The notes beneath the pieces are model-generated. The model was given only the letters and a program-made list of their open reading frames with translations, did no database searches and had not been told where the DNA came from. Positions 53,423 to 63,910 of a stretch of 64,000 nt of DNA are shown piece by piece. The position numbers were made by a program, and so were the translations under genes. Source of the stretch: Elgaria multicarinata webbii (lineage: Eukaryota > Chordata > Lepidosauria > Squamata > Anguidae); NCBI RefSeq assembly GCF_023053635.1, contig NC_086182.1, forward strand, positions 1,563,001 through 1,627,000, given 5' to 3'. Every line of letters starts with the position of its first letter. The first letter of the stretch is position 1.

Positions 53423-56400
53423 CTGGCACAAAGTTTAAGTAAACAAAAACTAACCGCCATTTGTTGTCTGCACAAGTGTTCCCCTCCGGTGTTGAGACAC
53501 CCCTAAATAAGCTCTGGGCAACCAACTGCCTTCAGAAGTCCCATAATTACTTGACCGGAGTCCACCTGTGTGCCATTCAAGTGTCACAGATAAAATACAG
53601 CTGTCTGGTGTCTCCAATAAACCCCAGAGTTTATTGGAGAGCATTTGTAAATAAACAGCATCATGAAGGCCGAGGAACTATCAAAACAGGTTTGGGACAG
53701 AGTTCTGGAGAAGCACCAATCAGGGCTGGGTTATAAAAATATATATATCCCAAACTATGATCATTCCCTAGAGCACCATTAAACCCATTATTACAAAATG
53801 GAAAGAACATGACACAACGGCGACTCTGCCTAGGGAAGGCCGTCCACCAAAACTCAGTGACCAGAAAGGAGGACATCAGCCAGAGCAGCAACCAAGAGGC
53901 CCACGGTCACTCTGAAGGAGCTGGAGAGAGCCACAGCTGAGATGGGAGAGACCGTCCACGGGACAACCATCATCCGGATGCTCCACAAACCTGGTCTTTA
54001 TGGAAGGGTGGCGAGAAGAAAGCCATTGCTGGGGGGGGGGGGGGGGATGGGACACACCCATATAAAATCCTGTTTGGATTGTGCCAAAAGGCATGTGGGA
54101 GACACCGCGAACACGTGGGAAAAGGTTCTCTGGTCTCATGAGACCAAAACCGACCTTTGGGGCCTCAGAGCCAAACGCCATGTGCGGCACAAAGCCAGCA
54201 GTGCTCGTCACCCACAGAACACCATCCCCGTGGTGCAGCGTGATGGTGGCAGCATCATGTTGCGGGGATGCTTTTCATCGGCAGGGGCTGGGAAGCTGGT
54301 CCGGACTGAGGGCAAGATGGATGGAGCCAGATCCGGGGCAATTCTAGAGGAAAACCTGTCTCGGTCTGCAAGGGGCTGGGGATGGCGGTGGAGGTTCACC
54401 TTCCAGCAGGACAATGACCCTAAACACACAGCCAAAGTCACACTGGAGTAGTTGAAAAACAAGAACCTGGATGTCTCCGAATGGCCCAGTCAAAGTCCAG
54501 GCCTCAATATGATTGGGAATCCGTGGTTCACAAACATTCCATATCCAACGTGACAGAGCTTGAGTGATTTTGCCAAGGAGAATGGGCAAACACTGCAGGA
54601 TCCAGGTGGGCAAAGCTGGTGAGACTTCCCCCAAAAGACTCACAGCTGCCAAAGGTGCTTCTACCAGGTACTGACTCAGCGGTGAGAACACTTATGCAAC
54701 CAACAAATGGCAGTTTGCTTTTTGTTTACTTGACTTTTGTGCTCCAGTAAAAATACGTTGTGTAAATCAAATGGTAAACAGGTCAATTCACTCCATTTTA
54801 ATTCCAGGCTGTAACACAAGAAAACGTGGGCAAGGCAAAGGGGTGTGTGTGGGGGGTGAATACTTACACAAGGCCCTGTGAAACAGCGTCTCACCACGTT
54901 AGTCTACAGGGAAAGAAGTGACACCCTCTGCTATATCATTAAAAAGGAGGTGTCTTCCCTTAATGAAGAACCATGGAAAGGAGGACCCAGAAAAAGGCAG
55001 GAAAATCCACTGATGCTTGCGGGGAGGGGGGGGGGAACAGGCTCATCACCTTTCCCTTAAGAGTCTGCAAAGCATCCAGGTAAGCCGCCAGCATAGGCAA
55101 ACTGAGCGTCTCCACCAGAGTTGTGTGAAGCCACTGGATCAGCTTGGTATCCCAACTGATGCTCGCCAAAGCCTGACGGACCCGCCGAGCGCATTTGTCC
55201 ACTGCTATCCTTCTGAGCACCGGCTCATTGCAAGCCTTATGGAAAATAGAGGAGAAAGACCCCACATTATGTCAGCAAAATAAAGTGTGACATTGATGGT
55301 GCTATATAAATAAATAATAATAATAATAATAATAATAATAAGTGCCAAAGCTTGGTGTTACAGATCCTACTTCTCCGCTTCACGTGGTGAAATGGAATTT
55401 TGCTTGGACCAAACACAGAAGTACAAAGGGCGTACACAATGAAAAAACTTTGGCATAATCTATCAGACTGGCCAGAAGCCCAGAAAGCTAATGCAGGCTA
55501 AAGGAGAGCGGGAGAGAGAGAGGAAATTCTTACCCCTTCATTAGCTAAGCGAGCCAGTCTGTCAGACTGCAAGGCTTTGAGGATTTTATTGAAGAGTTTA
55601 TTTTGGGCCACTGTCCAGCCAGACCTACAAAGGCAAAATAAAGTTAGCAGTTCAGTCCACAAGTAAACAGAAGTACAGTGGGAGGAACCCAGGCGTTATT
55701 GGCTCCTAACTAATGGCCCAGATCAGATATAACAGGAAACCATGTTTTCCTGCTACATGAATGAGCCTCAGCAAGCTTTGGGCTTGCATGCTTCCCCTCT
55801 CCTCTTCTTGAAGTATTTAAACTATATTTAGTGAGAACAAGCCAGGGTCAATACATTTTATTTTATTTATTTTATTTAAGGATTTTTATGCCGCCATTCA
55901 GCCAAAAAAGGCTCTCATGGCGGCTTACAAAAGTATTTCTTGACATGGTTTCAGATCTTGGCTTGTTCTGTAACCACAGTTTAAACAAGCCACAGTTTCT
56001 CAAGTTTGGACATCATGAAGAAATGTGGTTACTTTACAAGCAGGAGCTTCAGATCTCTTCCTTTGGTGCATGAAAAAGGGGGGTAGAAGGGGGTGGGGAG
56101 TACATAAGTGCCAGGTTTGCTGGACTTGTTCATATTGTGGGAAACCATAATTCCTCATTATGTCTAAACTAGGATTGTCCCAGTATATGAATAGTTCCTA
56201 ATAACTACAGTGTTATGGGGCGGAGGTGAATCAGACATCTTGAGAATAAAGACCACATATCACAATTTTCCACACAGATCGTGCAAATTGCTTGCACACC
56301 ACCAACAATGATTTACCTAGCTTGCTGCATGTATATATACATAACAGATCCATTGTGTACTAGTTGTCCTGATGGGGAACATGAACATAAGAATTATGAG

Positions 56401-59400
56401 AAGAGTGATGCTGGATCAGCCCACCTAGTCCAGCATTCAGTTCACACAGCTGTCGACCAGGAACCTACAAGCAGACACAAGTGCACCAGCCCCCTCCCAC
56501 TCATGTTCCCCCAGCAATTGGTATACATAGGCTTACTGCCTCTGATGCTGGAGGTAGCATACAGCCATCAGGGCTAGTAGCTACGGATAGCCTTCTCCTC
56601 CAGGACATGCAGTATTACCCTTAGTACTGTAAAGGTGTTCTGCATACACAAGTATACCCAAACCCCCACCCCTAGCTCACTGGTAGGCTTAACATTTTCC
56701 TATGTTTCCTAAAAATCAGGCTTCTCTACACCTAAGGAGTTCAACTGCATCAATCCCATTGTGGGTTTGACTTGTTCGCCTACCGGGGGCTTTGTGAGGA
56801 GGTGGGGAGAGGAACCTGTGGCGTTATACCCCACAAGTCAGTTCCCAAATGTATGTCTGCTGTTTGTAAGTCTGTGGTGAGTTTAGAACGCTGGCCTGAG
56901 TGGGCAGAGTTAGAATATCTTGGGACGGGGGAGGAGTGATATATAAGGGGAGGACTGAGGGGATTGTGGGGGACTTTTGGGGTACTCTTAGAGTCTGTAG
57001 AGCTCTCTGTGTGTAGGGTACTTAAGTTCTGGGAAATCTGAGGGTCAGTGTAGAGAGTGGTGTCTTTGGAGTGTGGTGTGCACGTAGTTGATATATATTA
57101 ATCAATACAGATAATAACGTTCAGGAGTGATTGTGTGAGAGAAAGGAAAGTGTGTATGTGAATGGGTGAAAGGATTGGATGAAAGGTTTCAAAAAGGTTT
57201 TTAATTGTTTTATTTGAAACAAAGCTTGTGAACTTTTGAAAATAAATTTTGATTGTTTGGTTTTTAACTACCACAAAAAGCCCACGTGTCTGTTTGGCAT
57301 TTATCATCTCAAGTTTACACATTTAGCACCCACTCTGACAATAATTCACCTCAGCACATATAACTCACAGTGTTTTATTTTATATATAGACATCCTTCTC
57401 CATTTTAAACCCCTTTCTCCACATAGTTTGGAGGAATGTGGTTTTTATCCCTTGCCTCAGGCGTATCAAGCGGTGGTGCTTGGCTTGAGCAGGGAGTAGC
57501 CGCAGCCAGGCCTGGTGTCCAGAGCCTGTGTCGTGGCAGAACCCCTTTCTTGGTATAACTAAAATAAACGAGTTTGAAGGAATTTGGAAACAGTTCCTAA
57601 TATTTGTGTTTTCTAAGGGAAGTGGGAAACCTCCAGCAGAAGACAGTATGAGATTTTGGAAGCAGGAATAGATCCCGAGGTGGGGGGTGCACTTATATGT
57701 TAAGAACGATTATGATTATGTTACGATATGTTATGTTATAGCTAATATCTAATCAATATATATGTATTCAACTTACTCAACATGTATGTAGTATGTTGTG
57801 GTTGTTGTTTCTTTATTGTAATGGTGTATGTTTAATTATGTAGAAAAGCAATAAAAATCCATTAAAAAAAAAAAGAACCCCCTTCTTATTTCTGATCTGT
57901 CATTGGATATAACAAGGGGGTTCCCCTGCATGCCACTCCCCCGCCCAATGAGAGGAATCCTGGGCCCAGCAAAGCCAAATCCCAGCAGATGCACCAGGAA
58001 GATCATCCGCCCAATGTGCCTGCTCCAAGACGGTTGCCTGCTGTGCGTCCTCTTCCCAATGGTAGAAGGCACAGGGCAGGCAAAGAGGCTTCACTGCCTG
58101 CACGCCTTCACCGATGGGGGAAGATCTGTGCATGGAGAAGCTAGTCCCCAGTGGAAACACCAGGAGGCTCATCCTCCTGATGTGTCCACTCGGGACCAAA
58201 TGATGGTGAGGGGCTGTAGCCATACACCCTGATGTCATCTGACCCACAGAGGGCTGGGTGGGGGCTCACCCAGCTCCCCACCTCATGGTTGCCCACCTCT
58301 GAGTTAAATGCAGAAACTCAATGAATGGAATTTGCTCCCTACAATTTAACACTATAAGTTGAATAAAAGTGAGCAAGCAAGTCAGAAGACAGCCAAGATA
58401 TGACAGAAATGATGAAGTCCTAAATTTGTGATAAGAACTATTTACAATATACAAATATTTACAGTATACAAATTGGGAAATAATTATAAACTTATTTGTA
58501 TTACACAACTTTAGTATTGACTGGGACTTTGAAAACCACAGTATCTTTTAAAGAATGGACAGAAATGTGCTGTTAAAGAATTGAATCCCCAAGCAACTTG
58601 GTTTCTCCTCATTAGAGACTAGATTTTATGCTCTGTAGCACAGCAAAGTCATGCTCAATTTCAGACCCTGGAGCTCAACAAGCAATGCTAAGATTCTACT
58701 GCAGCGCATCAACACTCTAGACTCCTGGATGCTACCAGATCATTTATTCTGTTACTTGGCAATTACAGTTTCTCTCTTTAAAATAAAAACAGAGCCTTGT
58801 GGCAACATATAGACTAACAAATTTATGGATTCTTTCAGGGACCACTCTTTGAGGTCCTACAAGATTCTTTGTCGTTTTTGCTGCAACACATTAATACAGC
58901 TACCTCTGTGCAAATCATTTACTTACAATTCTATCAATAACTAAAGTTGACAAACTATTACCACACATACTATGGAGCAGGGATTCCCAACCTTTTGGAT
59001 CAATGGCACATCTGGAATGTTGACAGAGTGCCGGGGTTGGTGTGGCTGGTAAAAAAAACCACCCATTTCCTAGAAGGCAAACCGGTGAGAAAAGAAAAAG
59101 AACTTTCCCAAGAATATCCAAAACCACTCTTTTGAACCCACAGTTTTCTGCCCAACAACCATTTTATGGAAGGCAAACTGATGAGATCTCAGAGATAAAT
59201 AACTAGGCTGAGGAACCGCATACAAGGCAGAGAGAGAGTGTGAACTCCAAATCACTTATTTGCCCTCAGAAAGCACAACAAAATACCAATTTCACAGAGA
59301 GCAAACTGTGGTTCTCTGAGTATCACTAAATGCGTGTGCGCACAACCTAAGAAAAAGACTCAGGCAAAACACACACCACTCAGGCAAAACACACAGATCA

Positions 59401-60688
59401 CATCAAAAGTAAGCCAACCAGTTAAACAAGCTCTCCTCCTCTCAAACACACAGGCAGGCAAAGATGGCAATACCTCCTCGCTCTTCACCCCACCCCTCTA
59501 GTCCCCAGGACGCTCCCTACATCCCCAGCGCAGGTATTGCCATTTTGCTTTTCTTTGGGTGGCTGTGGGCACACTTCAAAACGAAGCCCTGGAGCCGAGA
59601 CATCCTTGGAAATGAAGATGACTCTAAAGACCAGCACTACCATTTTGCAGCATGCTATAGCCTCTCAACATTAAAAACAGAATAAAACAAGAAGGGGCCT
59701 GGCAGTCTCCAAGAGAGGTGTCCATGGACACATTGGTGCTCACAGATGGTGCCCGCTGGAGACCCCAGCTTTAGCGTGTAATCCAAATTTACTACCAAAG
59801 TATTTTGGAATTCAAAACTATTTTATTCAAAACCTAACACTACCTGGCCTCAAATTATATTCAGGCTCAAAAGGCAAGAAAAAGATACAGGCTACAACAG
59901 CAGTCCATCAAATGACTTTCCACCACCCTTCCCTCATTTACTACCTGTTCATATGCTCCTCCCAGTCGTCAGGTGGAGGAGGCGTATCAGTATCTGTGCG
60001 GGCAAAGATCACATGGCGCTCACACTCATTCATCACAGTGCGGGCTTTCTGGTTGTCATAGAGTGGCACAGGTGTAGATGTCACCGTTTCCACATCAATG
60101 GGAATATCTGCCTCACTAAAAACAGAGATGGTAAAGAATAATCATGTATCTTTTTTTCTTTTTTTACCTTTTGTTCATTTTATTTCTTGTTGATCACCCC
60201 TCTGATCTGTCCAGATGTAGAGTGCTATACACATGTTACAAATAATACTATAGATTTTAAATTAAGCAACAAAACGGAAGCTCAGGAATATCTGAACAAA
60301 CTGGCCATTATGCCCTACTTGTAGGTTTCAGAGGAAGACACCAAATAGCACAATTATATGCTCATGCATATTTATTCATTTATTTGATTTGTACCTTGCC
60401 TTTCAACCAAAAAATGGCACAAAGGTGTCTAATATGACTCTCTTATAGAAGGAGGAGGAGGTAAACTCACATGGTGCTGTTATCTTGATGTCTCTTGGGA
60501 GTAACAAAGAGCAGACGAGTGGGACGGGCATTGCTGGCATCTGGGTGGGCACTCCATGGTTTGGCATAGCTGTGGTCGAGGAAGACCAGGTCTAGTTCTC
60601 TCTCATGGACTGACAGCTGGAAAAGCAGAGATGTCCCCATCCTCCGTGCTGAGGTTTGGAAGTCTCGTTCGTTGCCTCGATAAGTCAT
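29356..60688 (-). CDS. KANSL3: KAT8 regulatory NSL complex subunit 3 (KANSL3)
   Basis: Scaffold of the nuclear NSL complex that directs the acetyltransferase KAT8 to promoters. Coding exons, 5' to 3': 60471-60688, 59945-60115, 55534-55624, 55050-55235, 52818-52949, 52535-52651, 51931-52032, 51700-51771, 50474-50548, 50021-50178, 49270-49333, 47705-47911, 46514-46670, 44257-44334, 40447-40638, 37258-37345, 36157-36311, 35162-35274, 33730-33952, 32971-33125, 32008-32170, 29356-29912. All are GT-AG and in phase: 3474 nt, 1157 residues. Start chosen at [16 protein letters not shown], matching human [16 protein letters not shown]. An alpha/beta-hydrolase-like region spans about 220-440; its elbow GWNTG (353-357) has Asn where hydrolases have Ser, so catalysis is unlikely. 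A basic segment (SKRAKIKV) lies in exon 15. The C-terminal half is Ser/Thr/Pro/Gln-rich. The last two exons add about 240 residues beyond where I recall human KANSL3 (about 900) ending. Confidence 0.93.
30065..30120 (+). repeat. LINE tail fragment with (TAAA)n
   Basis: 'cattgggcagtatataaatt' then a TAAA run, like the tail at 60875-60938. Confidence 0.5.
30121..30850 (-). mobile_element. L2 LINE 3' part, interrupted by a SINE
   Basis: On the minus strand the C-terminal L2 reverse transcriptase is visible: [31 protein letters not shown] and [10 protein letters not shown], then after the SINE at 30230-30462 a [12 protein letters not shown] segment. It lies in the last KANSL3 intron. Confidence 0.8.
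30230..30462 (-). mobile_element. Sauria-type SINE, reverse
   Basis: Tail 'ttcctccaaggaacccaagg' on the left, body 'caaccctgtgaggtaggctg', and tRNA-like head 'actttagccactagatcaca' on the right. Inserted into an L2 copy. Confidence 0.8.
31686..31822. mobile_element. Foldback MITE
   Basis: Left arm 'ggccctccagatgttttgag', right arm 'ggccaaacatctggaggga', ends 'caggggcaggg' and 'cccactccct'. Better preserved member of the palindromic family. Confidence 0.65.
32688..32757 (-). repeat. LINE tail fragment, reverse
   Basis: 'tttattacacttctataccg' and 'agctctctgggcggttggc' look like the reverse complement of an L2-type 3' end. Confidence 0.5.
34195..34565. mobile_element. Probable MITE region
   Basis: Several inverted blocks, e.g. 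'ccacacaagttctaactcca' against 'actccactgtggagttct', and 'aacggtggtg' against 'caccaccgtt'. Ends and family unresolved. In the intron between KANSL3 exons 18 and 19 of this model. Confidence 0.35.
34807..34950 (-). mobile_element. (TTA)n plus L2-like 3' tail, reverse
   Basis: A trinucleotide run then 'tatagcaccatcaatgtaca', 'ggtgctgtacagagtaaaac' and 'ccctgccgcataggcttaca'. This is the exact reverse-complement order of 47370-47488. Confidence 0.7.
35695..35925 (-). mobile_element. Sauria-type SINE, reverse
   Basis: Tail 'ttgtaaggaacccaaggtgg', body 'caaccctgtgaggtaggtcg' and 'agtcacccagtgagcttcat', head 'tgaccactacaccacactgc'. Near full length. Confidence 0.85.
36478..36560 (-). mobile_element. 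CR1 LINE tail fragment, reverse
   Basis: 'agaatcataggataggagag' and 'ggcctacaaggccatcgcat' are the reverse complement of the CR1 3' tail at 23930-23975. Confidence 0.65.
38470..39013 (+). mobile_element. Possible solo LTR, unplaced family
   Basis: Begins TGTCAGGATCAGGCC, a start common in Gypsy-like LTRs, and has 'gaataaagctttgtgg' about 60 bp before a plausible CA end. No target duplication was found, so borders and identity are weak. Confidence 0.3.
39499..39900 (+). mobile_element. CR1 LINE 3' end
   Basis: 'ctggagaagagaagactgag', 'agatatgatagcactctgca', 'atcctcccagagtgcaggac' and the tail 'gttggactcgatggctttac'. Longer on the 5' side than the relative at 23688-23980. Lies in the intron between KANSL3 exons 15 and 16. 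Confidence 0.9.
42838..43312 (+). mobile_element. Sauria-type SINE split by an L2 3' end
   Basis: The SINE head 'gtctggcctagtggttag' (about 42841-42858) is followed at about 42859-43108 by an L2-type tail with 'taagaccgccctgaggccca' and an ATA run. The SINE then resumes with 'agtgttggactggcacttgg' and runs to 43312. Read together, the L2 end was inserted into the SINE. Confidence 0.65.
45345..45545 (-). mobile_element. tRNA-headed SINE, reverse
   Basis: 'gaagttgccttatgccaagt', 'cccggtccatctagcacaag' and 'gaacacgggacctcctgtgt' are the reverse complement of the SINE at 17940-18145. Confidence 0.65.
47125..47488 (+). mobile_element. L2-like LINE C-terminus and tail
   Basis: 'acgcctggaacgctcttcca' encodes the W-N-x-L-P type motif of the ORF2 end. 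It is followed by 'agctcagctaaaaacttttc', then 'aagcctatgcggcagggtct', 'gcaccatgtacattgatggg', and a (CAT)n end. Confidence 0.75.
48670..49130. other. AT-rich intron segment with LTR-like look
   Basis: Has 'tttattataaaagtagc' and other promoter-like AT blocks, but no paired ends or target duplication could be matched. I leave it unclassified. Confidence 0.2.
50985..51245. mobile_element. Probable foldback element
   Basis: 'ctctagcccaccctggtttc' at the left and 'gagtggggcaggctagagca' at the right are inverted. Inner copies of 'gaaaccatagattatggttt' form a small palindrome. Family unresolved. Confidence 0.45.
53251..54878 (+). mobile_element. Tc1-like DNA transposon with decayed transposase
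   Basis: Ends are long inverted repeats starting CAGGGCCTTGT, with TA on the left and TG on the right at the insertion point. The + strand encodes a Tc1-type transposase in broken frames: [20 protein letters not shown], a [11 protein letters not shown] segment, [17 protein letters not shown] and [11 protein letters not shown]. The first catalytic Asp is replaced (WSH for the usual WSD) and the third acidic block reads SPGLNMIGN instead of SPDLNPIEN. The middle Asp is kept. Several stops follow. The element is 1628 bp, lies in KANSL3 intron 4, and cannot encode active transposase. Confidence 0.9.
53379..53419. repeat. (AT)n microsatellite inside Tc1 left region
   Basis: A perfect AT run in the left part of the Tc1 element. 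The matching right part lacks it, so it expanded after insertion. Confidence 0.9.
55290..55345 (+). repeat. L2-like tail fragment and (AAT)n
   Basis: 'cattgatggtgctatataaa' followed by an AAT run, the very end of the tail seen at 47430-47488. Confidence 0.6.
55856..55946 (-). mobile_element. LINE 3' tail, reverse
   Basis: Nearly identical to 24035-24120 ('atgccgccattcagccaaaa', 'ggcggcttacaaaagtattt'). Confidence 0.65.
56380..56640 (+). mobile_element. CR1-type LINE tail
   Basis: 'gctggatcagcccacctagt', 'cagcattcagttcacacagc' and 'catgttcccccagcaattgg'. Same tail family as 8773 and 25195, here rearranged. Confidence 0.6.
56817..57538 (+). mobile_element. Solo LTR, family A, copy 2
   Basis: A 722-bp LTR in forward orientation in KANSL3 intron 2. 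It starts TGTGGCGTTA and ends GTCGTGGCA, with the 5-bp target duplication GAACC (56812-56816 and 57539-57543). A TATA-like 'gatatataagggg' and an AATAAA signal ('aataaattttgat') mark the promoter and polyadenylation parts. No internal region remains. It is the inverted relative of 14005-14810. Confidence 0.85.
57552..57873 (+). mobile_element. 5'-truncated L1 LINE end
   Basis: Ends in 'caataaaaatcc' and an A run. Flanked by a 14-bp target duplication (57538-57551 and 57874-57887) with one mismatch. A stretch near its start encodes FEGIWKQFL and, further on, MRFWKQE, like the L1 ORF2 C-terminus. Inserted directly at the right edge of the solo LTR. Confidence 0.75.
58977..59770. mobile_element. 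Interspersed repeat, probably hAT-like
   Basis: Starts 'cagggattcccaaccttttg' and ends with 'atggtgcccgctggagaccc', loosely inverted. Contains repeated 'aaaccggtgaga' type segments. No target duplication found. Confidence 0.35.
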
Positions 60689-60874
60689 GTCTTGGTCACA
60701 CGCTTTCACTGCTAGCACTGGCACAAATTACTCCTACAGCCCCACATTCTTGCTCTTTGGGAAGAAAAAACCCTCAAGTAAGCTGCATATTCTCTCTCTG
60801 TCTGTCTGTCTCTCTAATGCATGCTCAGCCATCAGTTAAAACAACAGCACAAAAGCCATACTGGCAAACTTTTG

Positions 60875-60938
60875 ATCCGCCCAGAGAGCTTCGGCTATTG
60901 GGCAGTATAAAAATGTAATAAATAAATAAATAAATAAA
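60875..60938 (+). repeat. L2-type LINE tail
   Basis: 'atccgcccagagagcttcgg', 'ctattgggcagtataaaaat' and a (TAAA)n end, upstream of the first coding KANSL3 exon. Confidence 0.65.
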
Positions 60939-61949
60939 CTTGCCAGCAGCACAGGGCCAAGGCTCAACCTTCCCTGTCTTGCCCAGGTACTACAACCAAA
61001 TCACAACTCTCACCCCATTACATTTATGGTCTTTCCACAGACAATCAAAAAGCCAAGCTAGCTACCAAAGTAACAGATTTCTCTGGCTCTGCAGCCACCT
61101 TGCTCTCCTTCACCTGACTCTTGCTAGCTCTTGATCCCATCCCATCTCTTTAATGTGGCATCCATGGAATGACAGATTGGCAACACAAACCACAGTGCAG
61201 CTTCAAGGAACACATTGTCAACTTCTGGCTTTCAGTGTCAAGCTGACTACTAACACAGAGGGCTTCGATAACTGGCTACTATTTTACTTATATGACTGGC
61301 TCATAATATGCTCAGGCCTGGTCATAACAATATTAGACATGAAAACTAAGAATCAGTCTCCATGTTTAACTGCAATGTACCTCCTGAGTGGCAGACATTG
61401 GGCACAAACTGATTATTATGCTCTACTTGTGGGTTTCCTGACCACTGCAAGAAAACAAAATGCCAGATAGACCTTAGTCTGATCCAGCAAACTAAGATTT
61501 ATATTCTTAACGGCCATAAGCCCTCCAGGTAGGAGGAACACATCACTCATGTTTTGTACAGCGTTTAGCATGCATGCTATGCCGAACAAATTCCAAGTAG
61601 TTTTAGAATTATTATTCTGTGCTTATTGTCTTGCATGTCCAATTGCTTTTAGTGTTGTTGTTTAAAAAAATATCATTAGTGAACCAGAGGTTAGTAAAAG
61701 GAAGATGTTAATTATGCCAGTGAGAGACTTCAGGGGAGCGTGAGTCTGCTTGCAAAGAAGATGCACGTTCTCCGTCCACCTTGTTTCCTTAAAAGTCACA
61801 GCCCTTTCTCTCGCCGCGAGCACAGTGCTAGTGGCAAATTCGGTGTCCCACAAGGGGGGGGTGGGGGAGTCTACACGCACTCTTGGATTAGGGCGTCAGA
61901 CCAGGAGTGTGTGTGTGGGATGGGGGGATCCAGGCTCAACTCCCTGCTC

Positions 61950-63520
61950 GTTCCTGAAGCCCCGTGGGTGCGTGACTTTGAAACGGGGAGCGGAGAACCA
62001 CACGCGCCACGCTGGAGGCTGAGATGCAAACGTAAGCAGCAGCTCCAGGCTCCAGACAGCCCCCTTGGGACAAACCCCAGCCATGCCCCCCGCCCCCCCA
62101 CACCCTGGGCGCCACCCGGGAAAAGCATCTACGCCGAGTCATGGCGGCCTGCGCGCCTCCCTTGCGTCGACTGGCGGGCCTCGGGGCAGAGACCCATTCC
62201 AGTCCCGCTCCTGCCTGCCTGCTTGGACCCAAGGGAGTCGCGCGCACGCGCACACACACACACCTTCTCCGGAGCGCGAGGCGGCCTGCGAAGCAAAGCG
62301 ATTGGAGCCCTGAAGAAGAGGCGGCCTGGGAACCGGGAGTGTCCCTGAGCATGAGCAGACGGCCCGGAGTGCCCCCCGCCAATGCTGGGCGGGGCCCTCG
62401 CCGGGGGGGGGAGCGCGCGCTTGAGCCCCGGGGCCTCTTGCTTGTTCCCCTCGTAGTCGGCTGCCCGCGCAAGCGCCTCGTCCCCGACGGGAGGGAGGGA
62501 GGGAAGGATAGGATAGGACAGGACAGGCAGGGCGGCTGCGAGTGGAGGCGACGCCGCCCCGGAGCCTCTCCACAGGCCTCAGGCGCGTCTACGCATGCGC
62601 GGCCCTCTCGTCACGGCCGCCCACAAGACGCGGAGTCCGGATCCCGGCGCGGGCGGCGAAAGGGAAGACCCGGCAGCCGGGGGAGCGCTCGGGCCACCAG
62701 AACCACCCGCGCCGATCTGGGGGGCCCTCCCCGAAGAAAGGGGAGAAGAGCCGCCGCCGCCCTCTCGCCGGAAAGCGGGGAAGCGCGCCGGGCCTCGGGT
62801 GGGGGTGGGGCGCTTGCCCGCGCGCGGCGATGGCGTCACGGGAGCGCTGGGGCTCGGCGTCAGGCTACGTGCCCTGCGTGCGGGCGTGGGAACCGGAAGC
62901 AGCTGGTCAGCGGGAGTCCGGCCGGGCCGTCGCTGGGTCTGGGCCGCAGAGCGGGGCCATGGCGAAGAGGAAGACCGAGCTCCCGGACAGGTCAGCGCCG
63001 CCCCGCCCCGCCCCGCCCCGCCCCGCCCGGCGGAGGGGCTCTGGCCGAGCTTGGCGTCGCAGGCGGAGCCGCCCATCCGCGAGGCGCTCTTCTCACCTGC
63101 TCGGGCCTTCGTCCGCGGGAGCCACGTAGAACCGCAGGCTGCGAGCCCGATGGCGACGTGCTTCGGACAAGAGCCGCAGCTGCGGGGGGCGGCGCGGGGA
63201 GCCCGGTGCTCGTGGCCCGAGGGGCGGGGGCGGGCGGAGAGCGCAGGCGGCGCCGTGCGGGGCCAGGCTCCCGGTGGCCTCGCAGCCGCCAGTCGGAGAC
63301 TCCGCCGGGAAGCCCCCGATGCCACAAGCCGCGTCTGCTTCTTCAGCATCCCGAGGCTCCGCCTGTCTGTCCCGTCGGGTCATTTCAGGCGTCCTCCGGT
63401 CTCGTTTCCCCCGATACCCGCGTGGGAAGCCCGCAAGCCAGGCAGGCACGAGCTCAGTGGCGCCCTTCCCAGCAGCTTGTGCACAAGGCCCCCAACTGCC
63501 CCCTTTCACTGGGGGCACCG
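61950..63520. promoter_or_regulatory. CpG island at the KANSL3 5' end, possibly bidirectional
   Basis: About 1.5 kb of dense CpG upstream (to the right) of the first coding KANSL3 exon. An NRF-1-like GCATGCGC lies at 62593-62600 and repeated GC boxes at 63001-63030. The KANSL3 start exon is 1.3 kb away, so a non-coding first exon is expected inside the island. I could not place it with confidence. Confidence 0.65.
62959..62990 (+). CDS. Possible first coding exon of an unidentified + strand gene
   Basis: An ATG in a strong context (gggccATGg) opens MAKRKTELPD and meets a GT donor (gacag|gtcagc) after 32 nt. It sits in the CpG island opposite KANSL3, where a divergent gene could start. I do not recognise the protein, no second exon is visible before the window ends, and short GC-rich frames can look like this by chance. 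Confidence 0.3.
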
Positions 63521-63529
63521 TACAGCCGT

Positions 63530-63829
63530 CGTGAACATTAACCATGGATCTAGCCTTATCCCCATGGATTTGTCTCACCCCTTCGGAAGGCCGTTCAAGT
63601 TGGTGGCCATCGTTACAATGTGTGTTACTGAATCATGTTAGCTTAACTCTGCGCTTCGCGACTTCCTTTTTTCGGTCCTGAATTTCCTACCATTCAGCTT
63701 CATGGAATGACTCCAGTCCAGGGTTCCAGGGTACTGAGAGAGCCACTTTCTCCACACCATCCATACACACCACTCTCATGCCTCCCTATATCTCCTTTCC
63801 CCCCTAAACATTGTAACCTTCCCTCACGT
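63530..63829. other. Right flank; no gene recognised
   Basis: Past the CpG island the composition returns to average. I see no exon with convincing splice sites or protein similarity. Confidence 0.5.
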
Positions 63830-63910
63830 TGGAGTTGCTTGATCATTTTGGTTCCCCTCTTCTGTACCTTTTCCAGCTCTACAGTACCCTTTTTGAGGTG
63901 TAATGGCTGC
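63830..63910 (-). mobile_element. CR1 LINE fragment, reverse
   Basis: 'cccctcttctgtaccttttc' and 'cagctctacagtaccctttt' followed by 'gaggtg' are the reverse complement of the CR1 segment reading 'aaaaggatattgtagagctg' in related copies. Confidence 0.6.

Noticed and set aside
62141-63541. 466-codon open frame on the + strand
   Set aside because: Composition-driven: the CpG island has few stops in any frame, overlapping long frames exist on both strands, and the translation is Arg/Gly/Pro/Ala-rich without a domain.
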